Below, piece after piece: positions 6,998-16,619 of a stretch of DNA of 20,772 nucleotides. The stretch is from Hypsibius dujardini (Eukaryota > Tardigrada > Eutardigrada > Parachela > Hypsibiidae). Every line of letters starts with the position of its first letter. Position 1 is the first letter of the stretch. The position numbers and the translations under genes were made by a program. The stretch is from assembly GCA_001579985.1 (NCBI GenBank), contig LRSR01003252.1, positions 1 to 20,772 on the forward strand, given 5' to 3'. The notes beneath the pieces are model-generated. The model saw only the letters and a program-made list of their open reading frames with translations, searched no databases and was not told where the DNA came from.

Positions 6998-9096
6998 ATG
7001 AACGACACTTTAGTGCCAGCATATCGGCTCGCGATAATGAGTCTCGGAGGCTCTTTTAATATATCGTCAACGAACGTCACTCTGACCATTTTACCGGCGA
7101 ATTGCACACTTAATGCGGCGCAGCGTTACAGTTTGACTGTTGTACCGCTACTCATCAATGCGGCCATCGTAACGTGTCAGCTCTTCAACATCCTCGTCTT
7201 TCACAGATGGCCCGATAAACAACCCTTTTTACGCTACCACGTCTCGCTAGCCGCCTGGTCGTTGGTCTACGCCGTGACCGGCTCTGCTGTTCAGATTGTT
7301 CGCCTTATTCACCCATGGACGGAAATTTCCGTTATTATCGCCAGAGGTTTGTTTCAATTACCAACGCGGTGACAACCCAAGCAACTCTCCTAGGGGCGCC
7401 CCTTGAGGGTCCATCAGGGATCTGGACCCCTGACACTTTATTCGATTCCAAATTTTAGTCTTAACAAAAACCCATTGGGGGGTTAAAGTAAATAAGACCT
7501 AGTAAAACTAATATGTGTAATAAATATAATTTGTTTGTTTACATTTATTCTCTTTTATATATTTACTATATTCAGTTTTTATCATTTACTTTAACCCAAA
7601 CTTTTTTCAACATGCTGAATCGAATGGCAGTGCCAGGGGTCTAGACATCTGCTGGACCCTCAGGGGTCGCCCTAGGGGTCCAAACGTTTGCCAGACCCTC
7701 GGGGGTCGTTCCAGGGGTCCAAACGTTTGCCAAACCCTCGGGGGTCGCTCCAGGGGTCCAGATGTCTGCTGGATCCTCGGGGGTTGCCCCAGGGGGGTTG
7801 ATTGGGTTACCAGTCCCTGGTAATGGAAACGCACCTCTGAATTAACGCACCTTATTTTCAAAGCCGCCAGCATATGCGCCACGTTCTGCAGCCGTATCGT
7901 GCAGGTCAACATCCTGCTCATCAGCCTCGATCGGTGGCTGTCTGTTGAGCTTGCCATCTGGTACCGCAATACCATGACCCAACGTAAGGCGTGGATGATT
8001 GTTGCACTGAGTGTTGTCATTGGGGTGCTATTATTTTTTCCCGTCCTCACCGGATCGGGGGCGATGCGGGTGACCTGCAACGAGCCCCTCACCGGGACAG
8101 CAGCGCTGTGGCTCCCGCAAACTCTGGCCGTTATTGGGTTAGTTGCTATCGCCCAGACGCGAATTTTGACTCTGGCAGTTGAATTGAAACTCCGTCGGCT
8201 GCTGTACCAATCAGTTCGGCCTGCTGCCATCAACAACCGACCCGCTCAGTCTATTCCACAAAGGCACAGCAAGCTGATTCTAGGTAGTGTTCAGAGGCGC
8301 GTTTCGATTACCAAGGGGTGGCAACCCAAGCAACCCCATGGGGGCGCCCCTGACCTCTGGACCCCTGACACAACCATTCGATCAAGAATGTTACGCTGAG
8401 CAAAAAATATGTTTGGGGTTAATGTAAATAATAAGAACTAAATGTAATAAATAGACAAAATAGAAAATACGAAGACAAAAATTTATATTTAATACATATA
8501 TTAGATATACTAGATATTATTTTTATCAACCCCAAACATACGTTTTGCTCAGCGTAACATTCTTGATCGAATGATTGTATCAGGGGTCCAGAAGTCAGGG
8601 GCGCCCTTCATGGGCGTCCCCAGGGGGTTGCTTGTTTAAAATGGGCTCGTTTATTTAAATATATTGGAAAGCCATTTTACTTGATTTCTCACAGATTATA
8701 ATTTGTTAAAATTTGACTTGAATGCAAACCCTTAATTAAACAACACTGATTCTAGGTCTGGCTTGGCATAGTCTCGCGGCTGCCTCGGTGGTCGTGGTAA
8801 TGGCGTTGGCCTGTCAATTTCTCCCCATCTTGGTACTGCTTCGCGTCATCGACAGACCCTCCTTGTTGGTGATCCAGTTGGCGAATTACACGAGCGCGAT
8901 GCAGCACATTTACACACTGTTTGTATACTTTACCTTTTACCCGGACTTTCGGACGGCTGCTCGTGGCTTGTTTTCCTGTTGTCATGGTGGGAGAAGGGGA
9001 CACCGGTCATTGATCCAGCCGATGCCAAAAATCTTCATCTCTGCTCCGGTCGCACTGGCGTTTGATCGACAAATTCACGTTGGCAGCAATGCCTAA
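6998..9096 (+). CDS. Seven-transmembrane receptor, class-A (rhodopsin-like) GPCR, orphan
   Basis: Exons 6998-7346, 7864-8283 and 8756-9096 join in frame (349 + 420 + 341 nt, both introns phase 1) to give 369 residues. The N-terminus carries several N-glycosylation sites (NDT, NIS, NVT, NCT). Hydrophobic helices: TM1 about 47-68, TM2 78-101, TM3 113-137, TM4 159-180, TM5 197-218, TM6 263-287, TM7 292-317. The DRY position reads DRW (139-141), the NPxxY position is FYPDFR (317-322), and Cys188 is in the second extracellular loop. I see no cysteine at the usual TM3 partner position. The tail has a CC pair (331-332), a possible palmitoylation site. It should act at the plasma membrane; no ligand can be inferred. 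A decayed paralogue lies at 14736-15635. The start could instead be Met14 (7037). The style recalls expanded orphan GPCR families of tardigrades, which is inference. Confidence 0.88.
7342..7839. mobile_element. Foldback element F1 in GPCR intron 1, overlapping the 5' splice site
   Basis: The left end CAGAGGTTTGTTTCAATTACC-like terminus at 7342 matches the reverse complement of the right end at 7839 (CAGAGGTGCGTTTCCATTAC). The arms continue inward with CCTAGGGGCG, CTGGACCCCTG, ATTCGATTC and GGTTAAAGTAAAT on the left and their complements on the right (7570-7680). The AT-rich loop is at about 7490-7570. Flanks ATTATCGC (7334-7341) and ATTAACGC (7841-7848) resemble an 8-bp target duplication with one mismatch and a one-base offset, so this is uncertain. 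The exon 1 donor (G|GT at 7346/7347) falls inside the terminal repeat. Confidence 0.78.
7635..7790. repeat. Four tandem 39-bp units in the right arm of F1
   Basis: Units start at 7635, 7674, 7713 and 7752, each beginning AGGGGTC and containing a GTTTGCC or GTCTGCT core and a final GGGGT(C/T)G. The left arm of the same element carries only one counterpart (about 7391-7430), so the repeat expanded on one side only. Confidence 0.85.
8274..8285 (+). repeat. 12-bp direct repeat at the 5' splice site of GPCR intron 2
   Basis: CTGATTCTAGGT spans the exon 2/intron 2 boundary (CTG ATT CTA G|GT) and is repeated exactly at 8746-8757, where it spans the acceptor (CTAG|GT). The repeat spacing equals the intron length, 472 nt. 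Confidence 0.9.
8292..8636. mobile_element. Foldback element F2 in GPCR intron 2, relative of F1
   Basis: The left end at 8292 (CAGAGGCGCGTTTCGATTAC) matches the F1 terminus. The long arms 8342-8420 and 8528-8606 contain GCGCCCCTGAC, GGACCCCTGA, CATTCGATCAAGAATGTTAC and GCTGAGCAAAA on the left and near-exact complements on the right. Over about 69 bp I count roughly five differences, so the arms are much alike. The right end stops after GGGTTGCTTG and lacks the outer 45 or so bases. The AT-rich loop is at 8421-8527. It is non-coding and lies wholly inside intron 2. Confidence 0.85.
8746..8757 (+). repeat. 12-bp direct repeat at the 3' splice site of GPCR intron 2
   Basis: Second copy of CTGATTCTAGGT. 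The CTGAT part could also serve as a branch point and TTCTAG as the acceptor, so convergence on splice consensus may explain part of the match. Confidence 0.9.
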
Positions 9097-9940
9097 TCCA
9101 AGAGCTCTGAAACTCATTCCAGCGGAGGTTTAGTTTCTTTTTTATGAAATTTCTTTTTGTCCACTTTGACCATGTTTTCTCTACGTGTGTGGTACTGCAC
9201 GAGCCCTTGAAGAAGAACCTTTATTCGTTCTGTAGCCGGAAACGTTCCTTTTGTTCCTTTGTTCCTTTGATCCTTTGACGTTTGCAAATTGTTCGTCTAT
9301 GTTCGTTAGTTTCCGATCTGTTTTCGTCCGGCCAGAACTAATTACATTGCTTACCTCGTTTATTTCATTAATAGATGATTAAGTGACAGCGGTTGTTTCA
9401 TTTTTTTCATATTCGCTCGCGGCCTGACTTTCGGTCTAATTGGAAGAGTGATCTTAGCTTTTTTCGTTTGGCGATGACGTTTCGTAGTCGCCGTAGTTTC
9501 GAGCAGACATGGAGGTGGCATTTCCCGTGCAGAGAGAAGAAACATTTGCAGTGCGGTGTACTACGGTAAGTCTGAACCATCTGAACTACCGTGAGAAATA
9601 TTTGGCATTTTGATTTCGAACTGTTTTTAATTTCTCGTCATGCTTCAAAGGGGAATATTGTCTTCTACCTTAATACTGATCGGAACTCGGGAAACCAATG
9701 TTCACTTTCGGAGGACAGCGAGGTAGGATATCGCCTGGTCCTCTCTGATTCACACAACCGTGGTGAAATATGAGCAGTGACATTTGAGGGAGTGATGGCA
9801 GACAATCCTCGAGGTCCTTCACAGGGGAGGATTCAAATCTCTATTAAGACAGACAGTGAGTTATTAATGACGAAATGAGGTCGATAATATTTTTAAAACA
9901 AAATTATCTAAGACAAAAGGTGAGGAAAATCCCTAAAGTC
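9097..9940. other. Intergenic region between GPCR and psi-B
   Basis: This holds the GPCR 3' flank, including short TTCCTTTG repeats around 9245-9275. An ATG-led stretch of 19 codons at 9510-9566, followed by a good donor (ACG|GTAAGT), could be a first coding exon, but no continuation is recognisable. Nothing else is supported. Confidence 0.4.
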
Positions 9941-9946
9941 GATGAC

Positions 9947-9952
9947 TATAAA
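9947..9952 (+). promoter_or_regulatory. TATA-like box of psi-B
   Basis: TATAAA lies 167 bases before the ATG of psi-B and aligns with CATAAA at 16446-16451 upstream of gene C. The position suits a core promoter with a leader of about 140 nt. This is inference; no start site can be seen. Confidence 0.4.
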
Positions 9953-10118
9953 CGACCCAATCAGATACATGAAGCACTAACCGCAGTAACTGAACGATAA
10001 GGCAAACAACCAGCACATTTTATTGCTATTTTCTGCAGTCAACCTGCAGCAGTTCTTTTTCTCGCCACCGAAAGAGAATTCATCATCCAAGTTCACGCGT
10101 TTTCCTCAGTCTTCCACC

Positions 10119-10401
10119 ATGGTTTGTTTGTGGATAATAAAGTCCATCCTGTTTTTGCGTCTATCTTCAGCACATTATGTTCCGCTTTGAATAATGAGTC
10201 GAAAATGGCAGGAAATCATCTTGCAAAGTCACTGCCAAATGATAAGTCCAACCAGGCATGCAATGTCAAGTTGTGCCTGGCGCCGATTTCGGAATACGCG
10301 GTATTCATCAGGGAAACGCCCGCCGCTCTTCATGTCCAACGAGAAACTAGTGATGACAGCCCGATGCTTGTAACGGAAAAGACGATGAAGAAGATGTGCA
10401 C
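10119..10401 (+). pseudogene. psi-B: decayed, truncated copy of gene C exon 1
   Basis: The ATG in CCACCATGG and the first codons (MVCLWII) match gene C. A one-base deletion near 10156 (CTGTTTTTGCG against CTGTTTTTCGCG) shifts the frame and brings a TGA at 10188-10190. Downstream, in the shifted frame, similarity resumes: QACNVKLCLAPISEYAVFIRE and EKTMKKMC, ending at a phase-2 donor (AC|GTAGGT) like that of gene C. The part of the intron with TGTCTG-like repeats is kept, but nothing resembling exons 2 and 3 follows. This is a dead duplicate of the cysteine-rich gene, about 1.0 kb behind the intact GPCR gene. Confidence 0.88.
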
Positions 10402-10530
10402 GTAGGTTTCCTCAACACTTGTGGTGTTAACATTAACTCGGATCAACCTTTTCTGCTAAACCACTTCTTATTACCCTCATCTCTTTGAATATGTGTCTGC
10501 GTCTGTGTCAGCGTCTGTATCTGTGTTACA

Positions 10531-11391
10531 GTTAACAGTTGACAGTTAATGCTGTTGGACCGCGAGCGGAACTGGCTATCGGCAGCGGCATGTGCAAGTT
10601 GCGGGACGGAATATGCAAAGCCATGTTTCAATGTGCAATTGTGTAGTGTAGGCCCAGATCACACACGTCGTACCTGTTCGCATACCTGGCCTGCTCATAC
10701 ACCAGCCAGCGCTCATATTATTTTGTTTGTTATCGTTTTGAAACTCCAAAATGTCCAAACTACCGACGAGTTTAAAGAGATCAAATATCTTTGTGTTATT
10801 ATGGCAGTAAAATCGCCCCAAATTAATTGCGGGAGTGGGAAACTGGCCCAGAAGTGTTACAGTTTTTCTTATGAATACAAATAAAAAATGCCCCCCCCCC
10901 GGCGACGGCCTGCATTAGTTAAAGTGGGTTACTCGCCATAGTGCCCCTCCCCCGTTTCGTCTCTGATTGGACAAAATATCTGACTTTCTCCTCAGCACAG
11001 CCAGGGCAGGTACAATTCTCACGCAAATGTACCTGGTCCGATCTATCAAGCATTGGACAAGTGATAGTTAAAAGGAAAGGGCGGGGGCCGGGCACTGGTC
11101 ATCCAGAAACAGCAAACACACAGCAGGCGCATTCCGCGACAGCATGAGTTTAAATTTAATGCTAAAAAGGAAACAGTGTTGCTCTCCGGGAATAGTGAAG
11201 GTATCAGGATTCTCTAACAGCATACGCTTCCAACCGTTCACTTACAGCGGTTCATTTGGCACCTTTACGGAGCCCTCTTCCAAGAGCTTCCTCAGAACAA
11301 AGAATGGTGCGAAAGCGACATTTTCAGTTGCTAGAAAATTCCACCAACTTGTGTGGAGATATCAAAGAATAACGTGACGTGTGAAACTAAA
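10531..11391. other. Region without a supported gene
   Basis: An open frame of 111 codons at 10549-10884 contains several Cys residues but none of the spacing of the gene A/C domain, and its end runs into AATAAA. I treat it as chance. A run of 10 C sits at 10891-10900. Nothing else stands out. Confidence 0.4.
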
Positions 11392-12021
11392 CTAATTGTC
11401 ACTCTCGCCCTTTCCAGTCTCTTCAGCGACCCGAAGTGAATTATATTTTGCCCTCTTGACAGTTATTTGAGGAGTGACGATGAGACTGCGATCTCCCTCC
11501 ACGGGATGACAGTCCACGACCTGATGGATTGTCTTGAATCCTTTACGCAAAAATATGATGAGAACTGAGTGTGTAAGAGGATACACGCAGAACAGAATTG
11601 CCTTACCGTCTGGGTCTTCGTAAAATATGCTGAAGTAGACATGTGTATAGGACACATTGTTGCTATTGTACAGCGAATTCCCGAAGGCGAAGTATTCTCT
11701 TGGTTTAATGGCTGTGTAATGCCGGGAAAAGGCGAGAGCCGGACCGTCTGCGTGTGGTTCTAGATTTGTGCCATGATAAAAACACAAGTATTGACGTGCG
11801 GTACAAGAACGAACTAAGGCAAAAACACGCCAACACAGGGTCTCAAAAATACTTAAAAATCCGGTCGGGCTAAAAATTGGAAACCTAAATCCTAAAATAT
11901 AATTGGAATCCTGAGCCGATAGTAATGATGTAGGTAATTGAATCAACTCATGTTCTTTGATTTTTTCTTCACTCTGGAATTGATGGGCAATAACCGAAAT
12001 ATTTGAACCAACTTTGAACAC
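11392..12021 (-). CDS. Unidentified long reading frame, possible exon
   Basis: About 210 codons without a stop on the minus strand. The frame remains open upstream to about 12051 but contains no ATG; the apparent first codon at 12021 is GTG. If real, it is therefore an exon or the end of a spliced gene. The product has stretches that look protein-like (NLEPHADGPALAFSRHYTAI, FYEDPDGKAILFCVYPLTHS) and one short hydrophobic segment (THSVLIIFL), but no domain, signal peptide or motif that I recognise. No polyadenylation signal is evident just downstream. It could be chance; a frame of this length is uncommon but not impossible here. Confidence 0.3.
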   Translation of the reverse strand: MFKVGSNISVIAHQFQSEEKIKEHELIQLPTSLLSAQDSNYILGFRFPIFSPTGFLSIFETLCWRVFALVRSCTARQYLCFYHGTNLEPHADGPALAFSRHYTAIKPREYFAFGNSLYNSNNVSYTHVYFSIFYEDPDGKAILFCVYPLTHSVLIIFLRKGFKTIHQVVDCHPVEGDRSLIVTPQITVKRAKYNSLRVAEETGKGESDN

Positions 12022-12051
12022 ATGATCAACTTTAATTACACAGCATCTTAG

Positions 12052-14143
12052 TTATGATAATTCACTTTCTGAATTGCCGAGCCATTGAAGAGCACAGAGC
12101 AAACTTCAAACTGAACTTTATCCTGTGCAGAGGAGAAAACTCTAGCGAAGCTCTCAACTTTTTGCACAAATCAAAATGTTTAGGTCAGTAATTATTTACA
12201 AATTTTCAGTTTGATTGGATTTTCAAGTCTCTATCTTGCCCTTAGTACTACGCGTTCAGCATCCTGGAATGGAACGATAATTAGGGTTCTTACTTCCTGC
12301 TTCGTTCGCTAATTCGTCCGATTCATTTTGATTTCATTCTTCTGCAGTTTGCATTTCACCCAGATGGTTCCGTCGCTCTCATTTGCAACGTGGCCTAGTA
12401 CAACAGCAACGAGGTGTTATTGTCGAGTAATGGTTACTCAAAGATGACGGGTTCGTCAAAGAGACTGGGCTTACTTATCCACCGGCTGCTGGAGTTGTAT
12501 GTATGAGCCAGTATGTTGAGCATTTGCGCACTTGGAGACTTTGACGCAAAATATGTGAAGCAACGTATCAGAGAATGCTCCAAAAACTGGTCGCTGATAA
12601 GGTAGCACGCAGGAGATAGGTTATATATCGTTGCGCTGATATTTTTCCAACTGAATGATGCTGGCTAAAATTTGCCCAGCTCGAATAATGGCGTCAGCTA
12701 AAAATTGTTATTATCTTCCAACTGTTTAATGAAGATTAGCCTACTAATCCGAGTTTGGACATCGATAAGCAGGAAATTTGACTAGGCCACTTACCAAACA
12801 CATAAACTTTTCGTTTAAGCGGCGCCCAAACTCTACGAAATGTTTGTCTGGACTTTACAGGATGTCTGTGACAAATCGGCAGTATTAAAATATTACGGGA
12901 TAGCTGAGGGAAAAGTGTAGCGCTGCGTTGGCTTGTCACTCTCTTCTATTTACGTGTATCATTAGGCGTGTATGCGCTGAAGCGATGGTTGTAAGATAAT
13001 TCATGAACACCACGGAACTTGTTGACCTGACCGTCGTGCATTCAGACAAGCGCCTTACGCAAGCGGAAAAAGTATCATCTGCACTGCATTTGCGCTGAAG
13101 CCGGAGTCAATACGGATCAGGAAGTGAATTTGATGTCAAATTATAAAATCCTAGCGATTAGAATGTGACAAATGCAAAATCCCTTTGGACTTTTTCAAAG
13201 ACTGTTATGCCAACAAACAAGGGGCAAATTTAAGCCCTTGGGGCTCGCACCATGATTTGATGATTAATGGGCGCGAAGATGGCCACGCCGCAAACAACGC
13301 TTTTTATGGTTTTAAACATCCGAGGATGTTATTTTGAACAAAACATATTAGGGCGGTCGAGCCAAACAAAACTAAATGAGAATTACGGTTCAAGAAAAAA
13401 TGTTTGAAAAAATGTTTTTGTTTGTTATGTACCTTTTTTCGAACAATTGGTGCCCAAAAATTATCGCGCTTCTGAACTTGTACCTGAGTTCTCCATGACG
13501 AACGTTTGTCGATCAATAAACTCGTCTTTTACATTTTCTGCCGCCTAGCGGCGGATGCCTTTAAGCGCAATTTATAGAAATACCAATAAATATTTTATTT
13601 ATTCTAATAACAGTTTATGCAAAATTGAAGGATGGACAATTGATTATTGAGAGGGCTAACTCATTCAATGCAAGTCTGTCTTTGGGAACATTTTCCAATG
13701 CTGCACAGTAGCGATGCTTTTGTCGATAAAATTCGTGGCTTTCCGAATCGCTCTCGGGAATTCGTTCACATTAAAAATAAATTCCAATACTCTTTTTCTG
13801 TCTTCTCTCATTTTTTTCATAATACAGAAGGGTGAGCCAGCGCAGTTGGAACAGTTTCCGTTTTACACGTTCTGAAGAGGTTTCTCTGCGCCATAAATTT
13901 TCCGAGTCATTTGTATTTAAAAGCCCAAGATTACCTCTACCAGAAAAGTTGATGAGGAATTTGGACTTCTAAATAATTTTAAAATTCACTTTAGCCGACC
14001 GGGGTGAGTAAAATGCATAAAAATTTCAGCAGCGAAATCAGAAATCAGCTTGCTCAGGAACATTTTTTGTACTTTTCCTCATTAATTTCTATACTGCTAT
14101 CATTTCATTATCATCCATAACTGAGCCGAGACGGTGCACTACT
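12052..14143. other. Gene-poor stretch
   Basis: No coding exon, RNA gene or complete mobile element is supported over about 2.1 kb. Minor palindromes occur (CATCCGAGGATG at about 13318; CCGCCTAGCGGCGG at about 13542). Short open frames on both strands lack domain features. Confidence 0.45.
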
Positions 14144-14705
14144 TTAACCCCCTGAGAACTAGCCAGCATATACTTGCTAGATTTGACAGTCACATTCGAT
14201 TTTCAGCACGAGTTCTGGGTCTTTTCGTTCGCGGTTTTTTGCTTTCATATTTTTACCACAAATGTATTTAGATTCAAAAAACAAATTTTCAAAAAAACTT
14301 TTCAAAGGGTAGGAACCTACTTAGCACCACCTTGCTAACACTTGGACCGCCCGAACAACATCCAGTCCCACGTGTCGACATTTTGTTTTTCTCAGTATCA
14401 AACAAAGGGACTTGAGATTGGTCCTTGGGGCATCTAGTAAAACTGGTATTGCAATATTCGAGTGAATACAAGCGGAGTTAAAAATTAGTAACTATTAGGA
14501 AAAGGTTAGAACTCTGCCTAATGATTCGCTGCGCTACCATTGGTTGTAACCACTACGAATGCCGTGTAACTGACATTTCGTGACTATGTAGTCACTCATT
14601 TGACGGCTTTTTTTCATTCTTCGTCAGCGGCGGCAGGGCTCCCGCCATCACTGCTAGACCCGGTTCTATCCGTATACCCAAAACACCTGGTTACTAGAGG
14701 GTTAA
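14144..14705. mobile_element. piggyBac-like MITE flanked by TTAA
   Basis: TTAA at 14144-14147 is followed by CCCCCTGAGAACTAGC. At the other end GGTTACTAGAGGG precedes TTAA at 14702-14705, which in reverse complement reads CCCTCTAGTAACCAGG. About 11 of 16 terminal bases agree. TTAA targets and CCC-starting ends are typical of piggyBac-type elements. No transposase is present. It ends about 30 bases before the start of the GPCR pseudogene. Confidence 0.6.
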
Positions 14706-14735
14706 CAAAACATCACATTTCGGCGGTTACGAAAG

Positions 14736-15635
14736 ATGGAGCGTAATAGTACTGTCGGCATCTCGGTTAACGACAATGGACCCTCATGATCTTTCGTCGC
14801 CCGTTGATGAATATCACTCCGACTATTTTACCGGCAAGCTGTACTCTCATTGCGATGCAGATTGCTGTATCTCTACTCATCGACACGGCGTCCTGCCGTT
14901 TTCCCCAGTCTTTACAGCGTCGGGAGAATTGCGAGTTAGCTGTGATGGACCAATCAGAATACGGTGGCTTCCGCAAACGATGGCCATCATTTTGGCAACT
15001 GCGCTCGCTCAGACTCGAATTTGACCCCGGCAGTGGAGTTGAAGCTGCGTCATCGGCTGCTGCATCAAAAAGTTGAGCCAGATGCTACCGGGAACAGGTC
15101 AGTTACTCCAAGGCACAGGAAGCTGATCCTAGGCCTGGTTTGGCAAAATCTCGCGCCTCCCTCGAATAAGAAACAGGAAAAATAATCGCTGCGACATTGG
15201 TCAGTGTTAAATAACGACTGCGATGTGTGCGATCAAGTGTAACATTGCTCGCGTTGTATTGATTACATCCCCTATCAATCAATGCATCAGTTTGCAGCGG
15301 TGAGCAGTTTAGTTGCAAAATGTCGTACAAAGAAAACTCAACTCGATGTTACCGGCCACTGTCCAGAAACGGGGACGAGTTTTCTTGCGTTAGACGTAGT
15401 AGACCTAATAAGTTTGCCTTGCAAAGAGAGAAGTCTAACCTAGGTGACCTCGTCACGTGACCTTTACTCGCCGTTTGTCTACTTGGCATTTTGCCCAAAG
15501 TATCAGGCCGCTGTTTGCGGCTTGATTTCCGGGTGTGATGTTAGGAGAAGTGGCGAATGGGTTGCGAGGGAGCAGCCGATCCCGCGGATGGTTATTGCTG
15601 AACCAATTGGGTCGTCCGATCAACAATCCGTCTAG
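14736..15635 (+). pseudogene. GPCR pseudogene, paralogue of the 6998-9096 receptor
   Basis: Order and sequence follow the intact receptor but in three frames. An N-terminus with NST is followed by a stop at 14787. Next, NITPTILPASCTL matches NVTLTILPANCTL of the live gene. The coding sequence then jumps from TM1 to the end of TM4 (a deletion removing most of exon 1, intron 1 and the start of exon 2). FPVFTASGELRVSC and RWLPQTMAII match the ECL2/TM5 part, with a stop after AQTRI and a frameshift. TPAVELKLRHRLLHQ and RHRKLILGLVWQNLA follow. After about 15164 roughly 290 unrelated bases replace TM6. YSPFVYLAFCPKYQAAVCGL matches TM7 and the tail. Intron 2 is absent: CTAG|GCCTGG at 15132/15133 joins directly. 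It lies 985 bases before gene C. Confidence 0.88.
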
Positions 15636-16435
15636 ATGGAGAGCTGTGATGAATTGACCGTGGGACCCACTGGGCCTTTGCCCCCCCCCTCGACGACCAA
15701 AATGACTTCAACCCCGCATCAGGCAAAAAAATTTAGGCCTTTTGTATGTTACAGCTAGTCCCCTTCTCACTCCCGGGCCGAGGCGATGGCAAGATCCTCC
15801 AGCAAGCTTGCCCTCCCCTTTGAATCGAACTTAATCCGCCTCTGGTCGACAGTACCGTTTAATAAAAATAACCTTCAATTCGTACCAGCCGAGGTTTTTT
15901 TCTGATGAAGTTTTCTTGTTTGATGATGTTACCTTATAATTCCATTTCCTGTACGTGTCGATATTGCGCGTCACCTTGAAAAAACGTTTGTATTCTAGTA
16001 GTAGGCTGAACTAAACCGCCGTAGTTAACATTTGTCTTAAACATTAACCTTACCTCAACCTGATTTGACTTTTTCCATGCTTCTAAGATGTTGTCCTATC
16101 CTGTGTCTGATGGCTGATAGGGAGACTTCTGCCCAGTCTCAGAGAACATCGAAGTGGACGATGAATGACGGTGGACGATTTTGTCAGGTCATTCGCCCCT
16201 CCACGCCAGAGGACTTGGAACGTCTGTGAATGAAAAATCAGTCACAGCGTCATGGACCGCCAAATGAAGAACTGCGGTACGAATACCAAAAATAGCAACA
16301 ATTCCAACCTGGAACCCTGTGTATAGAACTGTGCTGTTCAGTTCAAGCAATGGCGGAAGGAGATTAGGAATTTTTGTTTGTTTTTTTGGGTGGGAAAAAT
16401 TGATCCCATTTGAAAAGAATTGGATGTCCATGGAT
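15636..16435. other. Intergenic region between GPCR pseudogene and gene C
   Basis: No gene is supported. A run of 9 C lies at 15681-15689. A minus-strand open frame at 16189-16431 has no recognisable features. The interval corresponds in position to 9097-9940 of the first duplicate, but sequence similarity is not obvious outside its last part. Confidence 0.4.
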
Positions 16436-16445
16436 TATATGTATC

Positions 16446-16451
16446 CATAAA
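16446..16451 (+). promoter_or_regulatory. TATA-like element of gene C
   Basis: CATAAA lies 174 bases before the start codon and aligns with TATAAA at 9947 upstream of psi-B. The leader between is conserved in both copies (for example CCAGCACATTTTAT and CTGCAGTCAACCTGCAGCA). Assignment as a core promoter is inference. Confidence 0.35.
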
Positions 16452-16619
16452 TGAACCCATCCAATAGACAAAGCACTAAGCGCCGTACTTGAACGATAAG
16501 GTGAATAACCAGCACATTTTATGGCTATTTTCTGCAGTCAACCTGCAGCAATCCTTTCCCTCACCGCCGAAAGAGAATTCTTTTTCCAAGTCCACCCATC
16601 TTCCCTACAGTCATCCACC

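Larger units (their letters stand above)
9941..10530 (+). repeat. Segmental duplicate of the gene C 5' region (copy 1)
   Basis: From the TATA-like motif through the 5' leader (GAACGATAAGG, CCAGCACATTTTAT, CTATTTTCTGCAGTCAACCT, CGAAAGAGAATTC), the first exon, the donor and the beginning of the intron (CTTTTCTGCTAAACCACTTC, then TGTCTG-type repeats), this stretch parallels 16436 to about 17078. Similarity stops after the TG-rich tract, so exons 2 and 3 are absent here. Confidence 0.88.

Noticed and set aside
7607-8236. 209-codon minus-strand frame over GPCR intron 1 and exon 2
   Set aside because: Part is the translated 39-bp repeat (periodic Pro-Leu-rich peptide) and part is antisense to TM3-TM5 of the receptor.
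10549-10884. 111-codon frame with several cysteines after psi-B
   Set aside because: The Cys spacing does not match exon 2 or 3 of gene C (no CFANY, CC or FSC segments); likely chance.
13210-13240. Palindrome-like GGGGC...GCCC sequence with TTTAAG as a further TTAA element end
   Set aside because: No matching inverted end was found within reach and the match is only a few bases.
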